Notes: generated by a model not told the origin, from the sequence alone. DNA of 64,000 bases from Ectothiorhodospira marina (GCF_900109495.1 NZ_FOAA01000012.1:55849-119848); one strand, 5' to 3'; positions 52,306-62,382 are shown, numbered from the stretch's first letter. A program made the numbers and translations.

Positions 52306-53131
52306 GGTGGGTTTCGTCGCCACTGTGGCCTTCGACGCTCTCTCCAGCCCAGAACAGTCGATTGGGGATCTTCTGCCCCATGCCCAGGCGATGGGCGTGG
52401 CGCAGGGTGTTCCAGGTGTAGTTCAAGCCCTCATGCACCGCCGCACTGGGAACCGTCCCTTGGGCCAGTAGGGCGGCAATGGCCGAGGACAGGGTGCAGC
52501 CCGAGCCATGGAAATCGCCCTCCAGTCGATCCACGGTGAAGGTATCCAGGCGGCGGTGATTGCCATACAGGGTGTTGTGCACCTTGCCGGTCTTCTCGTG
52601 CGTGCCAGTGATGAGAACGTATTCCGTGCCCTGGTCCAGCAGCGACATGGCGCAGGCGTCCAGGGTGTCGGAGCCTACAGTCAGTGCGCGGGCCTCGAGG
52701 CTGTTGGGTGTCATGAGGGTGGTGAACGGGGCCAGCAGGGTCAGTATGCCGTCGAGAATCTCTTCGTCGGCCAACGCGGTGCCGCTGCCGGAGGCCAGCA
52801 CCGGGTCCAGCACCACTGGGAGGTCTGGATAATCACCCAGCAGGGTATGCACTGCCTGCACGGCCTCGATGGAGCCCAGCAGGCCGACCTTGATGGCGGC
52901 CACCGGCATGTCCTCCAGCACGGCCCGCGCCTGCTGGATGATGAGCTCCGGATCCAGGGGGGCGAAACCCATCACGTCGGTGGTGTCCTGCACCGTGATG
53001 GCAGTGATCACGGGCGCAGGGTGACAGCCCATGCTGATGATGGATTCGATGTCCGCCTGGATGCCTGCGCCGCCGGTGGGATCGTTGCCCGCCAGTGTCA
53101 TGACGACGGGAACCGATGGCTGATCGATCAT
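52295..53131 (-). CDS. thiD: hydroxymethylpyrimidine/phosphomethylpyrimidine kinase
   Basis: 278 aa ribokinase-like enzyme that phosphorylates HMP twice for thiamine synthesis. AGNDPTGGAGIQADI is the N-terminal substrate loop, and DFHGSGCTLSSAIAALL the anion-hole/catalytic motif. It overlaps thiE. The leader is short and shows no TPP-riboswitch structure, which would need more than 90 bases. Confidence 0.96.
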   Translation of the reverse strand: MIDQPSVPVVMTLAGNDPTGGAGIQADIESIISMGCHPAPVITAITVQDTTDVMGFAPLDPELIIQQARAVLEDMPVAAIKVGLLGSIEAVQAVHTLLGDYPDLPVVLDPVLASGSGTALADEEILDGILTLLAPFTTLMTPNSLEARALTVGSDTLDACAMSLLDQGTEYVLITGTHEKTGKVHNTLYGNHRRLDTFTVDRLEGDFHGSGCTLSSAIAALLAQGTVPSAAVHEGLNYTWNTLRHAHRLGMGQKIPNRLFWAGESVEGHSGDETHHAD

Positions 53132-53220
53132 GCTAAGCTCCCCAACTTGATTTGATCACAGTGTACCATCTGGCCATGTCACCTCAGTGCAGGTTGGCCG
53201 TCATCGGAGGAGTGTCAGCG

Positions 53221-53385
53221 ATGAAAAAATATCAATGCGTGATCTGTGGGTTCATCTACGACGAGGCCGAGGGCCTGCCGGATGATGGTATCCCGCCCGG
53301 TACCGCCTGGGCGGATCTGCCCGAAGACTGGGTTTGCCCGGAATGCGGTGCTGCCAAGTCCGACTTCGAGGAGATGGCCGCCTGA
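53221..53385 (+). CDS. rubredoxin
   Basis: 54 aa. Iron ligands C6-x2-C9 and C39-x2-C42 with the usual [13 protein letters not shown] and [13 protein letters not shown] text. GGAGGAG lies eight bases before the ATG. A one-electron carrier in the cytoplasm, often used for oxygen or peroxide reduction or alkane hydroxylases. It is divergent from thiD. Confidence 0.97.
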   Translation: MKKYQCVICGFIYDEAEGLPDDGIPPGTAWADLPEDWVCPECGAAKSDFEEMAA

Positions 53386-53395
53386 TGCGGTGAGG

Positions 53396-53476
53396 GTGGG
53401 AGCGGGCCCCACCGAGATTCGTATGCTTGAGTGGCCACAGTTTGAAAAAGCCTTCGCGGCCGAGGGCCGTTCCCAC
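53396..53476. repeat. diverged REP-like inverted pair after the rubredoxin gene
   Basis: GTGGGAGCGGGCC (53396-53408) and CTTCGCGGCC...GTTCCCAC (53452-53476) are inverted relatives of the unit at 49944-50144. The pair could fold into a long hairpin between the convergent rubredoxin and HAD genes. Confidence 0.65.
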
Positions 53477-53506
53477 GGGGTACCGGGGGGGCAGGTGTGA
53501 GGTGAG

Positions 53507-54172
53507 TCAGGCAGTTTCGCGCAGTGAGATCTGTTTCCAGCCCCGGTCCCGGGCGGTTTCCGCCAGGGTCTCGTCGGGGTCCACGGCCACCGGGTATTCC
53601 ACTCGTTCCAGCAACGGCAGGTCGTTGTGGGAGTCGCTGTAGAACCAGCTGCCATCCATTGCCAGGTCGGGTTGGGTGTCCAGCCAGTGTTCCAGTCGGG
53701 TGACCTTGCCCCCCTGGAAACAGGGCACGCCCTGCAGTTCGCCGGTGTAGCGGCCAGCCTCGAATTGGGGCTCGGTCGCCAGCAGGTGCTCCACGCCCAG
53801 TAGGTGGGCGATGGGTTCGGTGACAAACCGGTTGGTGGCGGTGATGATCACCAGGGCATCGCCGGCCTCCCGGTGTTGCATCAGCAGACGTCGGGCACCC
53901 GGGGCAATCATGGGCTCGATGCGCTCGCGCATGAATTGCTCACGCCACCCGTGCAGCTGATCCAGTGGGTGGGCCGCCAGGGGGGCGAAGGAAAAACGAC
54001 AGAATTCCCGGATATCCAGTGTGCCGGCCTTGTATTGCTCGTAGAACCGATGATTGAGGGCCTCGTATTCGCTCCTGTCCACGATGCCCAGATCCACCAG
54101 GAACTGTCCCCATTCGTGGTCGCTGTCTCCTGCCAGCAGGGTGTTGTCCAGGTCGAACAGGGCAAGGCTCAC
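53507..54172 (-). CDS. HAD-IB phosphatase (SerB-like)
   Basis: 221 aa from the GTG at 54172 (AAGGAG six bases upstream). HAD motif I is LFDLDNTLLAGDSD (nucleophile Asp at residue 7), motif II IITAT, motif III SDSHNDLPLL. The helical cap resembles phosphoserine-phosphatase-like HAD-IB enzymes. Substrate unknown. Divergent from rppH, a neighbour pair seen in several related gammaproteobacteria. Confidence 0.92.
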   Translation of the reverse strand: MSLALFDLDNTLLAGDSDHEWGQFLVDLGIVDRSEYEALNHRFYEQYKAGTLDIREFCRFSFAPLAAHPLDQLHGWREQFMRERIEPMIAPGARRLLMQHREAGDALVIITATNRFVTEPIAHLLGVEHLLATEPQFEAGRYTGELQGVPCFQGGKVTRLEHWLDTQPDLAMDGSWFYSDSHNDLPLLERVEYPVAVDPDETLAETARDRGWKQISLRETA

Positions 54173-54337
54173 AGGGGGCTCCTTGAGATGATGGGGATAG
54201 GGTGCATGATGGTAACTGATCCGGGTGCCCGACGGCCACGCGCCGCGGTTTATCCGCCGGAGTGGTATGTCATTTGCCGATCCGTCCCGCTTATGGAAAA
54301 ATGCAGGGCAACGAACGGCTTTCAGGTGGCTGCGTAA

Positions 54338-54862
54338 GTGATTGATTGTGATGGCTATAGGCCGAACGTGGGCATCATCCTGTGCAATCGGGATGGGCGC
54401 CTGTTCTGGGCCAAGCGCATCGGCCAGCAGTCCTGGCAGTTTCCGCAAGGGGGGATTCGCCGGGATGAGACGCCCACCGAGGCCATGTACCGTGAGCTGA
54501 CCGAGGAGACAGGGCTGGAAGCCTGTCATGTGGAGCTTGTCGGTTGCACCCGTCACTGGCTGCGTTATCGGTTGCCCAAGCACTTGATCCGGCGTCGTTC
54601 CAACCCGGTGTGCATTGGCCAGAAGCAGGTATGGTTCCTGCTCCGGCTGGTGGGGGAAGACAGTTGCGTGCGCCTGGATGCGGCCCCTCAGCCGGAGTTC
54701 GACTCCTGGCGCTGGGTGGATTATTGGTATCCCATGCGCGAGGTGGTGTTCTTCAAGCGCCATGTCTATCGTCGGGCGCTCAAGGAGCTGGCGCCATTAC
54801 TGTTCCAGGAGGATGTCCCCTCCTGTCCCGCCGAGCGGCATTATCGTCCCCGCCGGCTTTGA
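54338..54862 (+). CDS. rppH: RNA pyrophosphohydrolase
   Basis: 174 aa from a GTG ([20 protein letters not shown], as in E. coli [12 protein letters not shown]). The Nudix box [20 protein letters not shown] is intact. It removes pyrophosphate from mRNA 5' ends and starts RNaseE-dependent decay. [11 protein letters not shown] and PVCIGQKQ are RppH-specific. ptsP follows 42 bases later, a conserved pairing. Confidence 0.97.
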   Translation: MIDCDGYRPNVGIILCNRDGRLFWAKRIGQQSWQFPQGGIRRDETPTEAMYRELTEETGLEACHVELVGCTRHWLRYRLPKHLIRRRSNPVCIGQKQVWFLLRLVGEDSCVRLDAAPQPEFDSWRWVDYWYPMREVVFFKRHVYRRALKELAPLLFQEDVPSCPAERHYRPRRL

Positions 54863-54904
54863 TCCACAGGCCGCACGAGCGGCTCATCACCCCTGGCCCC
54901 GCGC

Positions 54905-57178
54905 ATGCTGCATGTACTCAGACGGATCGTCCTGGAGGTCGGCGCCGCCAGTAACCTGGCTGAAGCGCTGGAGATCATCGTTCGCCGGGTCAAGCAGGAA
55001 CTGACCATCGATGTCTGTTCCGTTTACCTGCGCGCGCCGGAGGCCGATGGTCAGCGCCTGTTGCTGATGGCCTCGGAGGGCTTGAATCCTGACTCCGTGG
55101 GTACGGTGGTGATGAACTCCGGCGAGGGTCTGGTGGGGCTGGTGGCCGAACGGGCCGAACCGGTCAATCTGGAAAATGCCCCGGATCATCCGCGCTTCAA
55201 ATACTTTCCCGAAACCGGCGAGGAGCGTTATCACGCCTTCCTGGGGGTGCCCATCATTCACAACCGGCGCCTGTTGGGAGTGCTGGTGGCGCAGCAGCGG
55301 GAGCGGCGTCGATTCGACGACGAGCACGTGGCCTTCCTCATCACCCTGGCCGCTCAACTGGCCGGCGCCATCAGTCATGCGGAACTGATTGGTGAGGTGG
55401 GCAAGCGCCGCGAGGAAATCCAGCAGGATAACCTGCAGATCGCCGGTATCCCCGGAGCCGCGGGCGTGGCGGTGGGGCAGGGGGTGGTGGCCTATGCCCT
55501 GGCGGATCTGGAGTCCGTGCCCGATCGGGATGCGGATTCCATCGAGCACGAGGAAGCAGCGTTCCGTCAGGCGGTCAAGGAGGTTCAGGATGAGCTCATC
55601 GAGATCAAGGACCGCATGGAGGACGTGCTGCCCATGGAGGAGCGCCTGCTGTTCGATGCCTACGTGATGATGCTGGGTAGCGACAGTCTGGTGAATGGCA
55701 CGGTGGACCGTATCCGTGGCGGCAGTTGGGCCCCGGCTGCCCTGCGGGATACGGTGCGCGAGAGCACGCGCAACTTTGAGGATATGGACGACCCCTACCT
55801 GCGCGAGCGAGCCTCGGATGTACGTGATATCGGGCGGCGCATCCTCATGCGTCTGCAATCCCATGTGCGTGAGCCCGAAGAGTTCCCGGAACATACCATC
55901 CTGCTCGGCGAGGACGTGACCGCCACCCAGTTGGCGGAAGTCCCCCCGGATCGACTGGCGGCGGTGGTGTCGTCGCGGGGCACGGGTTCCTCCCACGTGG
56001 CCATCCTGGCCCGCGCCATGGGCATCCCGGCCGTGATGGGTGTGTCGGACCTGCCCGTGGGGCGTCTGGAAGGCCGGCAGATCGTCGTGGATGGTTACCG
56101 GGGCAACCTCTATATTCAACCCACGGCCGAGCTGCTGGAGGAATTCAAGCACCTTCAGGACGAGGAAAAGGAGCTGGCCGAGGGCCTGCGGGATCTGGCC
56201 CAGGAGCCGGCCATCACCCAGGATGGTGTGGAGGTGCCGGTGTATGCCAACAGTGGTCTGTTGGCGGACATCGCGCCCTCCATTCAGTCCGGGGCGGACG
56301 GGATTGGTCTGTACCGCACGGAAGTGCCCTTCATGATCCGCGAGCGGTTTCCCGGTGAGGACGAGCAGACCCAGATCTACCGGGAGATTCTCAAGTCATT
56401 CAACCCCCGCCCTGTGACCCTGCGCACGCTGGACGTGGGCGGCGACAAGGCCTTGCCCTACTTTCCAGTGACGGAGGACAACCCCTTCCTGGGCTGGCGT
56501 GGAATCCGCATCACCCTGGATCATCCGGAAATCTTCCTGACCCAGTTGCGCGCCATGTTGCGTGCCAGCCAGGGCCTGACTAACCTCCACATCCTGTTTC
56601 CCATGATCAGTTCCCTGGGCGAACTCAAGGGGGCCATGCAGTTGCTGCAACGCGCCCGGGACGAATTGCTGGACGAGCATTACGTGATCCCTGTGCCCAA
56701 GGTGGGAGTGATGGTGGAGGTGCCGTCGGCCGTCTACCTCTCCGAGGCCCTGGCGCGGCGGGTGGATTTCCTTTCCGTGGGTACCAATGATCTGGTGCAG
56801 TATCTGCTGGCAGTGGATCGCAATAACCCCCGCGTGGCAGATCTGTACAACGGCCTGCACCCGGCGGTGCTCCATGCCCTGGATCAGGCGGCTCAGGGCG
56901 CGCATCGGGCGGGCAAGACCATCAGTGTCTGTGGAGAGATGGCGGCGGATCCGGCCTCGGTGATCCTGTTGCTGGGGATGGAGATCGACGCCCTGAGCGT
57001 CAATGTGGCGGCCCTGGCGCGGGTTAAATGGGTGATCCGCAGCTTTTCCCGGGAGCGTTCCCGGGAATTGCTGCGGCAGTGCATCAAGATGGAGGAGCCG
57101 GCGGCCATCCGGGCGTTGCTGGACAATGCTTTGGTGCAGGCCGGGTTGGGGGGGCTGGTGCGGGCTGGCAAGGCCTGA
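54905..57178 (+). CDS. ptsP: PEP-protein phosphotransferase PtsP (EI-Ntr)
   Basis: 757 aa. N-terminal GAF domain (about 1-165) that senses nitrogen status in relatives; then enzyme I: phosphohistidine domain with H364 in GTGSSHVAILARAMG, and the PEP-utilising TIM barrel (about 430-740; GIGLYRTEVPFM, SVGTNDLVQYLLAVDRNNP). It starts the nitrogen phosphotransferase chain (PtsP-NPr-PtsN). The partners are not in this window. Confidence 0.97.
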   Translation: MLHVLRRIVLEVGAASNLAEALEIIVRRVKQELTIDVCSVYLRAPEADGQRLLLMASEGLNPDSVGTVVMNSGEGLVGLVAERAEPVNLENAPDHPRFKYFPETGEERYHAFLGVPIIHNRRLLGVLVAQQRERRRFDDEHVAFLITLAAQLAGAISHAELIGEVGKRREEIQQDNLQIAGIPGAAGVAVGQGVVAYALADLESVPDRDADSIEHEEAAFRQAVKEVQDELIEIKDRMEDVLPMEERLLFDAYVMMLGSDSLVNGTVDRIRGGSWAPAALRDTVRESTRNFEDMDDPYLRERASDVRDIGRRILMRLQSHVREPEEFPEHTILLGEDVTATQLAEVPPDRLAAVVSSRGTGSSHVAILARAMGIPAVMGVSDLPVGRLEGRQIVVDGYRGNLYIQPTAELLEEFKHLQDEEKELAEGLRDLAQEPAITQDGVEVPVYANSGLLADIAPSIQSGADGIGLYRTEVPFMIRERFPGEDEQTQIYREILKSFNPRPVTLRTLDVGGDKALPYFPVTEDNPFLGWRGIRITLDHPEIFLTQLRAMLRASQGLTNLHILFPMISSLGELKGAMQLLQRARDELLDEHYVIPVPKVGVMVEVPSAVYLSEALARRVDFLSVGTNDLVQYLLAVDRNNPRVADLYNGLHPAVLHALDQAAQGAHRAGKTISVCGEMAADPASVILLLGMEIDALSVNVAALARVKWVIRSFSRERSRELLRQCIKMEEPAAIRALLDNALVQAGLGGLVRAGKA

Positions 57179-57199
57179 GCACGGCCTGCGGGCGCCGGG

Positions 57200-57709
57200 T
57201 CATCCCTGGGCCGGCAGCCAGGCATCCAGCTGGCCTTCCACCCGTTCCCAGTCCAGATCGCCCATTTTCTGATAGGTGATTCGGCCCCGGGGAGAGATCA
57301 GGAAGGTGGTGGGTGTGAGTTCCACATTGCCAAACGCCGAGGCCACCTGGGCATCGCGATCCAGGGCGATGGTGTAGCCCACGTCCCGCCGGCGCACCAT
57401 CTCCGCCACCTGTTCCGGTGGGTCGTAGTGCATGGCCACGCCGATGATTTCCAGACCGCGTTCCCCATACTCTGCCTTGAGTTGATTGAGGTGCGGAATC
57501 TCCTGAACACAAGCTGGACAGGTGGTGGCCCAGAAGGTGAGCAGCACCGGCTGCCCGGTGAGATCCGCCAGGTGCAGGGTGGAACCGTCCAGGGTTTCCA
57601 TCTCCACCTGCGGCGCGGCGCGCCCCCCCTCGGGGGCTAGCCACAGGGCCACCAGTCCCCCGGCCAGGGCCAGGACGAAGCTGCCGATCAGCAGGTCTCT
57701 TTTCTTCAC
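57200..57709 (-). CDS. TlpA-like membrane-anchored thiol-disulfide protein
   Basis: 169 aa from the GTG at 57709 (MKKRDLLIGSFVLALAG signal anchor); a start at 57781 would put 24 Arg-rich residues in front. The thioredoxin fold has C64-P-A-C67 in WATTCPACVQE and the cis-Pro loop ELTPTTFLISP. It likely faces the periplasm and reduces disulfides, for instance in cytochrome maturation. Convergent with ptsP. Confidence 0.9.
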   Translation of the reverse strand: MKKRDLLIGSFVLALAGGLVALWLAPEGGRAAPQVEMETLDGSTLHLADLTGQPVLLTFWATTCPACVQEIPHLNQLKAEYGERGLEIIGVAMHYDPPEQVAEMVRRRDVGYTIALDRDAQVASAFGNVELTPTTFLISPRGRITYQKMGDLDWERVEGQLDAWLPAQG

Positions 57710-57890
57710 GGTGTTGCGGTTCCTCTGGGAGATGAATGACACGGCCCGACATGATAAGCGGCGTGGCCGGCGTTTCGCCATGTTGTTCGGCTCGCCACCC
57801 CGTGCGGCTTGCCGGTTTTGTTATGATGTTGGACCGTGAGTGGATCGCCAGGATCCGCTGTCTGATGAATTGTTGGTGAGTGGAGGCGAA

Positions 57891-58925
57891 ATGGTGGTCA
57901 GGGTGGGCATTGTCGGTGCGACCGGCTATACCGGGGTGGAGCTTTTGCGTTTGCTGCTGGCGCACCCCGACGCGGAACCGGCGGTGGTGACCTCCCGGGG
58001 CAATGCCGGCGAGCGACTCGATGCCCTGTTCCCCAATCTGCGCGGCCAGTGCGACCTGGTCTTCCAGGAGCCTGATCCCTCCGCCCTGGCCGAGTGCGAC
58101 GCGGTGTTTTTCGCCACCCCCCACGGTGTGGCACACGCCATGGCGGCGGAGTTGCTTGAGCGGGGTACGCGGGTCATTGATCTTTCCGCTGACTTTCGCC
58201 TGAAGGATGCCGAGGTCTGGGCGCATTGGTACAACCAGCCCCATGGGGCCCCCGAACTCCTGGGGGAGGCGGTTTACGGTCTGCCGGAGTTGAACCGGGC
58301 TCATATCCCCGAGGCGCGCCTGGTGGCAGTGCCGGGTTGTTATCCCACGGCCGTCACCCTGGGTTTCCTGCCGCTGCTGGAGCAGCAACTGGTGGATCCG
58401 CTGCGTCTGGTGGCCGATGCCAAGTCCGGTGTCAGCGGCGCCGGTCGCAAGGCCCAGGTGGGTTCGTTACTGTGCGAGGCCTCGGAGAACTTCAAGGCCT
58501 ACGCGGTGGGGGGGCATCGCCACCTCCCCGAGATCCTGCAAACCTTGAGCCTGGCCGCGCGCGGCGTGCCTCAACTCACCTTCGTGCCCCATCTGGTGCC
58601 CATGATCCGCGGCATCCTGGCCACCCTCTATGCGCCGCTGGCCCACACCGAGGTGGACCTGCAAGCGATCTATGAGCAGCGTTACCGGGATGAACCCTGT
58701 GTGGACGTGCTGCCCGCCGGGGGCTTGCCGGAGACGCGCAGCGTGCGCGGCACCAATTTTTGTCGATTGGCAGTGCACCGACCCGGCGATGCGGACACCG
58801 CCGTGGTCATTTCGGCGATCGACAATCTCGTGAAGGGGGCTTCAGGGCAGGCCATCCAGAACATGAATCTGATGTTTGGCCTCCCCGAGACCCGCGGGCT
58901 CGAGGCCATCGCGGTATTGCCCTGA
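57891..58925 (+). CDS. argC: N-acetyl-gamma-glutamyl-phosphate reductase
   Basis: 344 aa from the ATG at 57891 (GGAGGCG just upstream); an earlier start at 57840 is unlikely. The NADP loop [13 protein letters not shown], catalytic C150 in VPGCYPTA, and GHRHLPEI are conserved. It is the third enzyme of arginine synthesis. argC-...-bactofilin-erpA-anmK-tyrS matches the order known from Pseudomonas. Confidence 0.97.
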   Translation: MVVRVGIVGATGYTGVELLRLLLAHPDAEPAVVTSRGNAGERLDALFPNLRGQCDLVFQEPDPSALAECDAVFFATPHGVAHAMAAELLERGTRVIDLSADFRLKDAEVWAHWYNQPHGAPELLGEAVYGLPELNRAHIPEARLVAVPGCYPTAVTLGFLPLLEQQLVDPLRLVADAKSGVSGAGRKAQVGSLLCEASENFKAYAVGGHRHLPEILQTLSLAARGVPQLTFVPHLVPMIRGILATLYAPLAHTEVDLQAIYEQRYRDEPCVDVLPAGGLPETRSVRGTNFCRLAVHRPGDADTAVVISAIDNLVKGASGQAIQNMNLMFGLPETRGLEAIAVLP

Positions 58926-58928
58926 TTC

Positions 58929-59684
58929 ATGGCGCGCTGGCGAAGGGGATTGCCGGATCTTTCCACGGGATATCACGTGGAATATCGCAATCCCTGGCTG
59001 CGCGCGGTGGTCAGATTGTTGTTGGTGTTGCTGGTGCTGGGTGCGGGATGGCAGTTGTACCATCTGGGCTACATCCGTGGGGGTGACGATTACGGCAGCG
59101 CCATGAGAGAGCTACGTGATCTGCGTGAACGGGTGCCTACGCTGGACCGCGAGAATCGCCAACTGCGCCAGGACAATACCCTGCTGCGGCGCGAATTGAC
59201 TGTAGAGCGGGAGGTGGCCAATCGTGTGCGGTTGGACATCCAGGGGCTGGAGCAGCACATTCATGAGTTGACGGAAGAGCTGGATTTCTACCGCAATATC
59301 GTTTCTCCTGACAATCTTGATCGTGGCCTGCACATTCAGAAGGTGCGGTTGACCCCGGCGGATGTGCCGGGTGTGTACCGTTACCAGTTGGTCCTGACGC
59401 AGGTCCAGGGCAATCAATCCATTGAGGGCCGGGTGACCCTCTGGCTGGAGGGGCGTCGAGACGGTGAGTCGGTGCAACTGGAACATGGTGACCTGGTTCC
59501 CGGCGAGGAGGATGGCCAATCGTTTTCGTTCCGGTATTTTCAGGTGATTCGTGGTCGCCTGCAGCTACCCGGCGACGTCATCCCCGAAGCCTTGGTGGTC
59601 AGCGCCGAACCGGAGGGCGCACAGTCCCAGTGGGTGCAACAGCGCGAGGCCTGGTCATCGCTGCTCAACGAAGGAGACTCTTGA
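58929..59684 (+). CDS. membrane-anchored coiled-coil protein (DUF6776-like)
   Basis: 251 aa. A membrane helix (about 25-48) is followed by a coiled coil (about 60-120; LRERVPTLDRENRQLRQDN) and a C-terminal beta domain. It begins 3 bases after argC and abuts the bactofilin gene. Proteins of this layout between argC and bactofilin genes occur in gammaproteobacteria (DUF6776); the role is unknown, perhaps membrane attachment for bactofilin. Confidence 0.85.
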   Translation: MARWRRGLPDLSTGYHVEYRNPWLRAVVRLLLVLLVLGAGWQLYHLGYIRGGDDYGSAMRELRDLRERVPTLDRENRQLRQDNTLLRRELTVEREVANRVRLDIQGLEQHIHELTEELDFYRNIVSPDNLDRGLHIQKVRLTPADVPGVYRYQLVLTQVQGNQSIEGRVTLWLEGRRDGESVQLEHGDLVPGEEDGQSFSFRYFQVIRGRLQLPGDVIPEALVVSAEPEGAQSQWVQQREAWSSLLNEGDS

Positions 59685-60173
59685 ATGCTGTCTCGACGCA
59701 AGAAGAAGATGAAGGTGGCCCGGGTGGACACCATTCTGGGCCGCAATAGTGTCATCGAGGGTGATCTTTGCTTTTCCGGTGGCATGCATCTGGAGGGGAC
59801 CATCCACGGCAATATCAGTGCCGACGATCAGGATGAGGAGGCGCTGCTGGTGATCAATCAGGGTGCGGTCATCAAGGGTGACGTCAAGGTGCCCCGGGTG
59901 GTCATCAGTGGCTCGGTGGAGGGGGATGTGCACGCCAGTGCGCGCGTGGAACTCTCCTCCGGTGCCCGGGTTACGGGTAACGTGTATTACACGCTCATTG
60001 AGATGGCCATGGGGGCCGAGGTGAATGGCAGCCTGCTGCACCAGAGCAAGGAGGCCCTGAGATTGGAGCACTTGAAGGTGCCCGGGCAGTCCCAGGGCGC
60101 CCAGCAGACACCCCGGGCAGGTGAGGCAGAGAAACCCGCGTCGGAGGCATCTTCCGGGAATACCCATTCTTGA
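59685..60173 (+). CDS. bactofilin
   Basis: 162 aa. The core (about 10-115) is a regular right-handed beta-helix with repeats such as GDLCFSGGMHLEGTIHGNIS and VEGDVHASARVEL, typical of the self-polymerising bactofilin cytoskeleton. The N-terminal RRKKKMK is basic and the C-terminal tail is disordered. AAGGAG nine bases before the ATG. Partner could be the preceding membrane protein. Confidence 0.95.
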   Translation: MLSRRKKKMKVARVDTILGRNSVIEGDLCFSGGMHLEGTIHGNISADDQDEEALLVINQGAVIKGDVKVPRVVISGSVEGDVHASARVELSSGARVTGNVYYTLIEMAMGAEVNGSLLHQSKEALRLEHLKVPGQSQGAQQTPRAGEAEKPASEASSGNTHS

Positions 60174-60199
60174 CCGTTTCGCTGGGCGAATGCTAGCGT
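60170..60199 (+). promoter_or_regulatory. candidate promoter before erpA
   Basis: TTGACC (60170-60175), 18-bp spacer, TAGCGT (60194-60199). Only half of the -10 matches, so support is weak; distance to erpA (60254) is reasonable. Confidence 0.3.
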
Positions 60200-60253
60200 A
60201 GGACAAAGGCCCGTAGTGGGCACATCAACCGCGATGACCAAAGAGGCAGATTC

Positions 60254-60616
60254 ATGACTGCAACCGAAACCACCAACGACACCATGCCCAGCCCGCTGAA
60301 TTTCACTGATTCTGCCGCCGCCAAGGTGAAGGCTCTGATTGACGAGGAAAACAACCCCTCCCTGAAGTTGCGTGTCTTTGTCAGTGGCGGTGGCTGCTCC
60401 GGCTTTCAGTATGGCTTCACCTTTGATGAGGACGTCAACGATGGTGATACCTCCGTTGAGAAGGGCGGTGTCACCCTGCTGATCGATCCCATGAGCTATC
60501 AGTATCTGGTGGGTGCCGAGATTGACTATACCGAGAGCCTGGAAGGGGCTCAGTTCGTCATTCGCAATCCCAACGCCACCACCACCTGCGGGTGTGGTTC
60601 CTCCTTCTCTGTTTGA
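60254..60616 (+). CDS. erpA: A-type iron-sulfur carrier ErpA
   Basis: 120 aa with Cys ligands C48 (GGGCSG), C112 and C114 (CGCG). It passes Fe-S clusters to apo-enzymes such as IspG/IspH of the isoprenoid pathway. [17 protein letters not shown] is the family signature. Located between bactofilin and Sel1 genes, near anmK, as in Pseudomonas. Confidence 0.96.
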   Translation: MTATETTNDTMPSPLNFTDSAAAKVKALIDEENNPSLKLRVFVSGGGCSGFQYGFTFDEDVNDGDTSVEKGGVTLLIDPMSYQYLVGAEIDYTESLEGAQFVIRNPNATTTCGCGSSFSV

Positions 60617-60625
60617 GGTGAATGC

Positions 60626-61261
60626 ATGGATCCGAGTCGCCTGATGGCCCTGGTGCGTTTTGGCTGGTATCGCCTCATGGCGGTTTTCGGTCATTGCACG
60701 GGGCAGTTCAACATCGGTTACATGTATGCCAAGGGGTACGGCGTGCCCCAGGATGTTGACAAGGCGGTGACGTGGTATCTCAAGGCGGCTGAGCAGGGGG
60801 ATGTCCATGCTCAGAGCAACCTGGCCCTGATGTATGTGAAGGGGCAGGGGGTTGAGCAGGATGACGCCCAGGCGGTGCGTTGGTACCGCCTGGCAGCGGA
60901 TCAGGGCAGCACCAATGCCCAGTGCAATCTGGCCTTCATGTATCTCCATGGCCGTGGTGTGGACGAGGACCCTGCCCAGGCGGCCCATTGGTATCGCCTG
61001 GCAGCCGACCTGGAAAACCCCTCCGCCCAGTGCAATCTGGGTGTTCTGCATGCCAATGGCAATGGGGTACCGCAGGATGTGGTGCTGGCCTACATGTGGT
61101 CGGAATTGGCGGCGGCTCAGGGTTACGAGCTGGCCCGGGAAAACCGCGACCGGTTCGCCAAGGGCATGACGGCGGCGCAGATCGAAGAGGGGCGGCGTCT
61201 GGCCCGTGAATGGACGCCGGGGGTGGATGCCGACGCCCAGCCTGCCCCAGTGACTCCTTAA
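60626..61261 (+). CDS. Sel1-repeat protein
   Basis: 211 aa with four Sel1-like repeats (about 28-175), e.g. FNIGYMYAKGYGVPQDVDKA and NLALMYVKGQGVEQDDAQA. No signal peptide; a short hydrophobic start (LVRFGWYRLMAVFG) may be weakly membrane-attracted. Such alpha-helical solenoids mediate protein contacts. Its stop overlaps the anmK stop on the opposite strand by 3 bases. Confidence 0.9.
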   Translation: MDPSRLMALVRFGWYRLMAVFGHCTGQFNIGYMYAKGYGVPQDVDKAVTWYLKAAEQGDVHAQSNLALMYVKGQGVEQDDAQAVRWYRLAADQGSTNAQCNLAFMYLHGRGVDEDPAQAAHWYRLAADLENPSAQCNLGVLHANGNGVPQDVVLAYMWSELAAAQGYELARENRDRFAKGMTAAQIEEGRRLAREWTPGVDADAQPAPVTP

Positions 61262-62382
61262 CCCACTCCGCCCGGGTGAATGCTTCCCAGCACGACTGCC
61301 TTGCGGGCGCCAGTGACTGAGGGCACATTGCCCGGGCGCCCGGCCAGGGTTTCCCGCGCCAGCCAGGCGAAGGCCATGGCCTCGATCCAGTCAGGCGAAA
61401 GCCCGACCGCCTCGGTGGATTCTACGGTCGCATTCACCAGCCGATGGCCCAGGCCCGCCATCACCGCCCGGTTGTGAGCGCCTCCGCCGCAGACCAGCAC
61501 CCGTTGGGTGGTGGGAGCGTGTTTCAGAATGGCATCACTCGCGCTTGCCACGGTCAGTTCTGCCAGGGTGCGCTGCGTGTTCCGCGCCGGGATGTGTCGG
61601 TTGGCCATCTGCAATTGCCTTTCAATCCATTGAAGATTGAAGTATTCCGTGCCGGTGCTCTTCGGCGGGGGCTGAATGAAATACGGATCCTCCAGCATGG
61701 ATGCCAGCAGGCTGTTATCCAGCTCCCCACTGGCCGCCCAGGCGCCCTCTGAATCCCAGGGGTGCCCCTTCTCGTGTCGTATCCAGGCATCCATCAAGGC
61801 ATTGGCCGGGCCGGTATCGAAGCCCTGCAGCGGGGTTCCCTTGTCTGCGGGCAAGACCGTGATATTGGCAATGCCTCCCAGATTGAGGATCACGCGATCC
61901 TCTGCATCTGAGTGCAACATGGCGCGATGAAACCCTGGCACGAGTGGAGCGCCTTCGCCTCCCGCTGCCATGTCGCGCCGACGGAAATCGGCCACGACGG
62001 TGAGCCCCGTGCATTCGGCCAGGTGATGGGGGCAGCCGATCTGCAGGGAAAAGGGGGGCGCGGCCCCCGGGCGGTGACGTACCGTCTGGCCATGGCTGCC
62101 CAGGGCAACGATGTGGCTGGGGTCCAGGTGCTGATCTTCCAGCAGGGTGAGTACCGCCTCGGCCATGACTTCCCCCAGGGCCACATCCAGTGATCCCAGT
62201 TCATCCACGGAAGCGGTGTGTTCCGGGTCAGCCAGGTGACGCAGGCCACCGGTGAGCATGGGCGGGATCGGGTGCCCATGCGTGGCCACACAATGTGCGC
62301 CTGTATCGTCGAATGCCACCAGTGCGGTATCGATGCCGTCCATGCTGGTGCCCGAGATCAGGCCGATGAAGTATTCCGCCAT
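61258..62382 (-). CDS. anmK: 1,6-anhydro-N-acetylmuramic acid kinase
   Basis: 374 aa from the ATG at 62382 (GGAGG nine bases upstream); an earlier start is not conserved. It recycles anhydro-MurNAc released by lytic transglycosylases such as the MltB here. FIGLISGTSMDGIDTAL, GSHGQTVRH, NLGGIANIT and CGGGAHNRAVM are characteristic. Divergent from tyrS, as in Pseudomonas. Confidence 0.97.
   Translation of the reverse strand: MAEYFIGLISGTSMDGIDTALVAFDDTGAHCVATHGHPIPPMLTGGLRHLADPEHTASVDELGSLDVALGEVMAEAVLTLLEDQHLDPSHIVALGSHGQTVRHRPGAAPPFSLQIGCPHHLAECTGLTVVADFRRRDMAAGGEGAPLVPGFHRAMLHSDAEDRVILNLGGIANITVLPADKGTPLQGFDTGPANALMDAWIRHEKGHPWDSEGAWAASGELDNSLLASMLEDPYFIQPPPKSTGTEYFNLQWIERQLQMANRHIPARNTQRTLAELTVASASDAILKHAPTTQRVLVCGGGAHNRAVMAGLGHRLVNATVESTEAVGLSPDWIEAMAFAWLARETLAGRPGNVPSVTGARKAVVLGSIHPGGVG

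Noticed and set aside
53132..53220. TPP riboswitch or FNR box between thiD and rubredoxin
   Set aside because: The spacer is only 89 bases, without the conserved riboswitch elements; TTGATTTGATCACA resembles FNR/CRP half-sites but lacks correct spacing.
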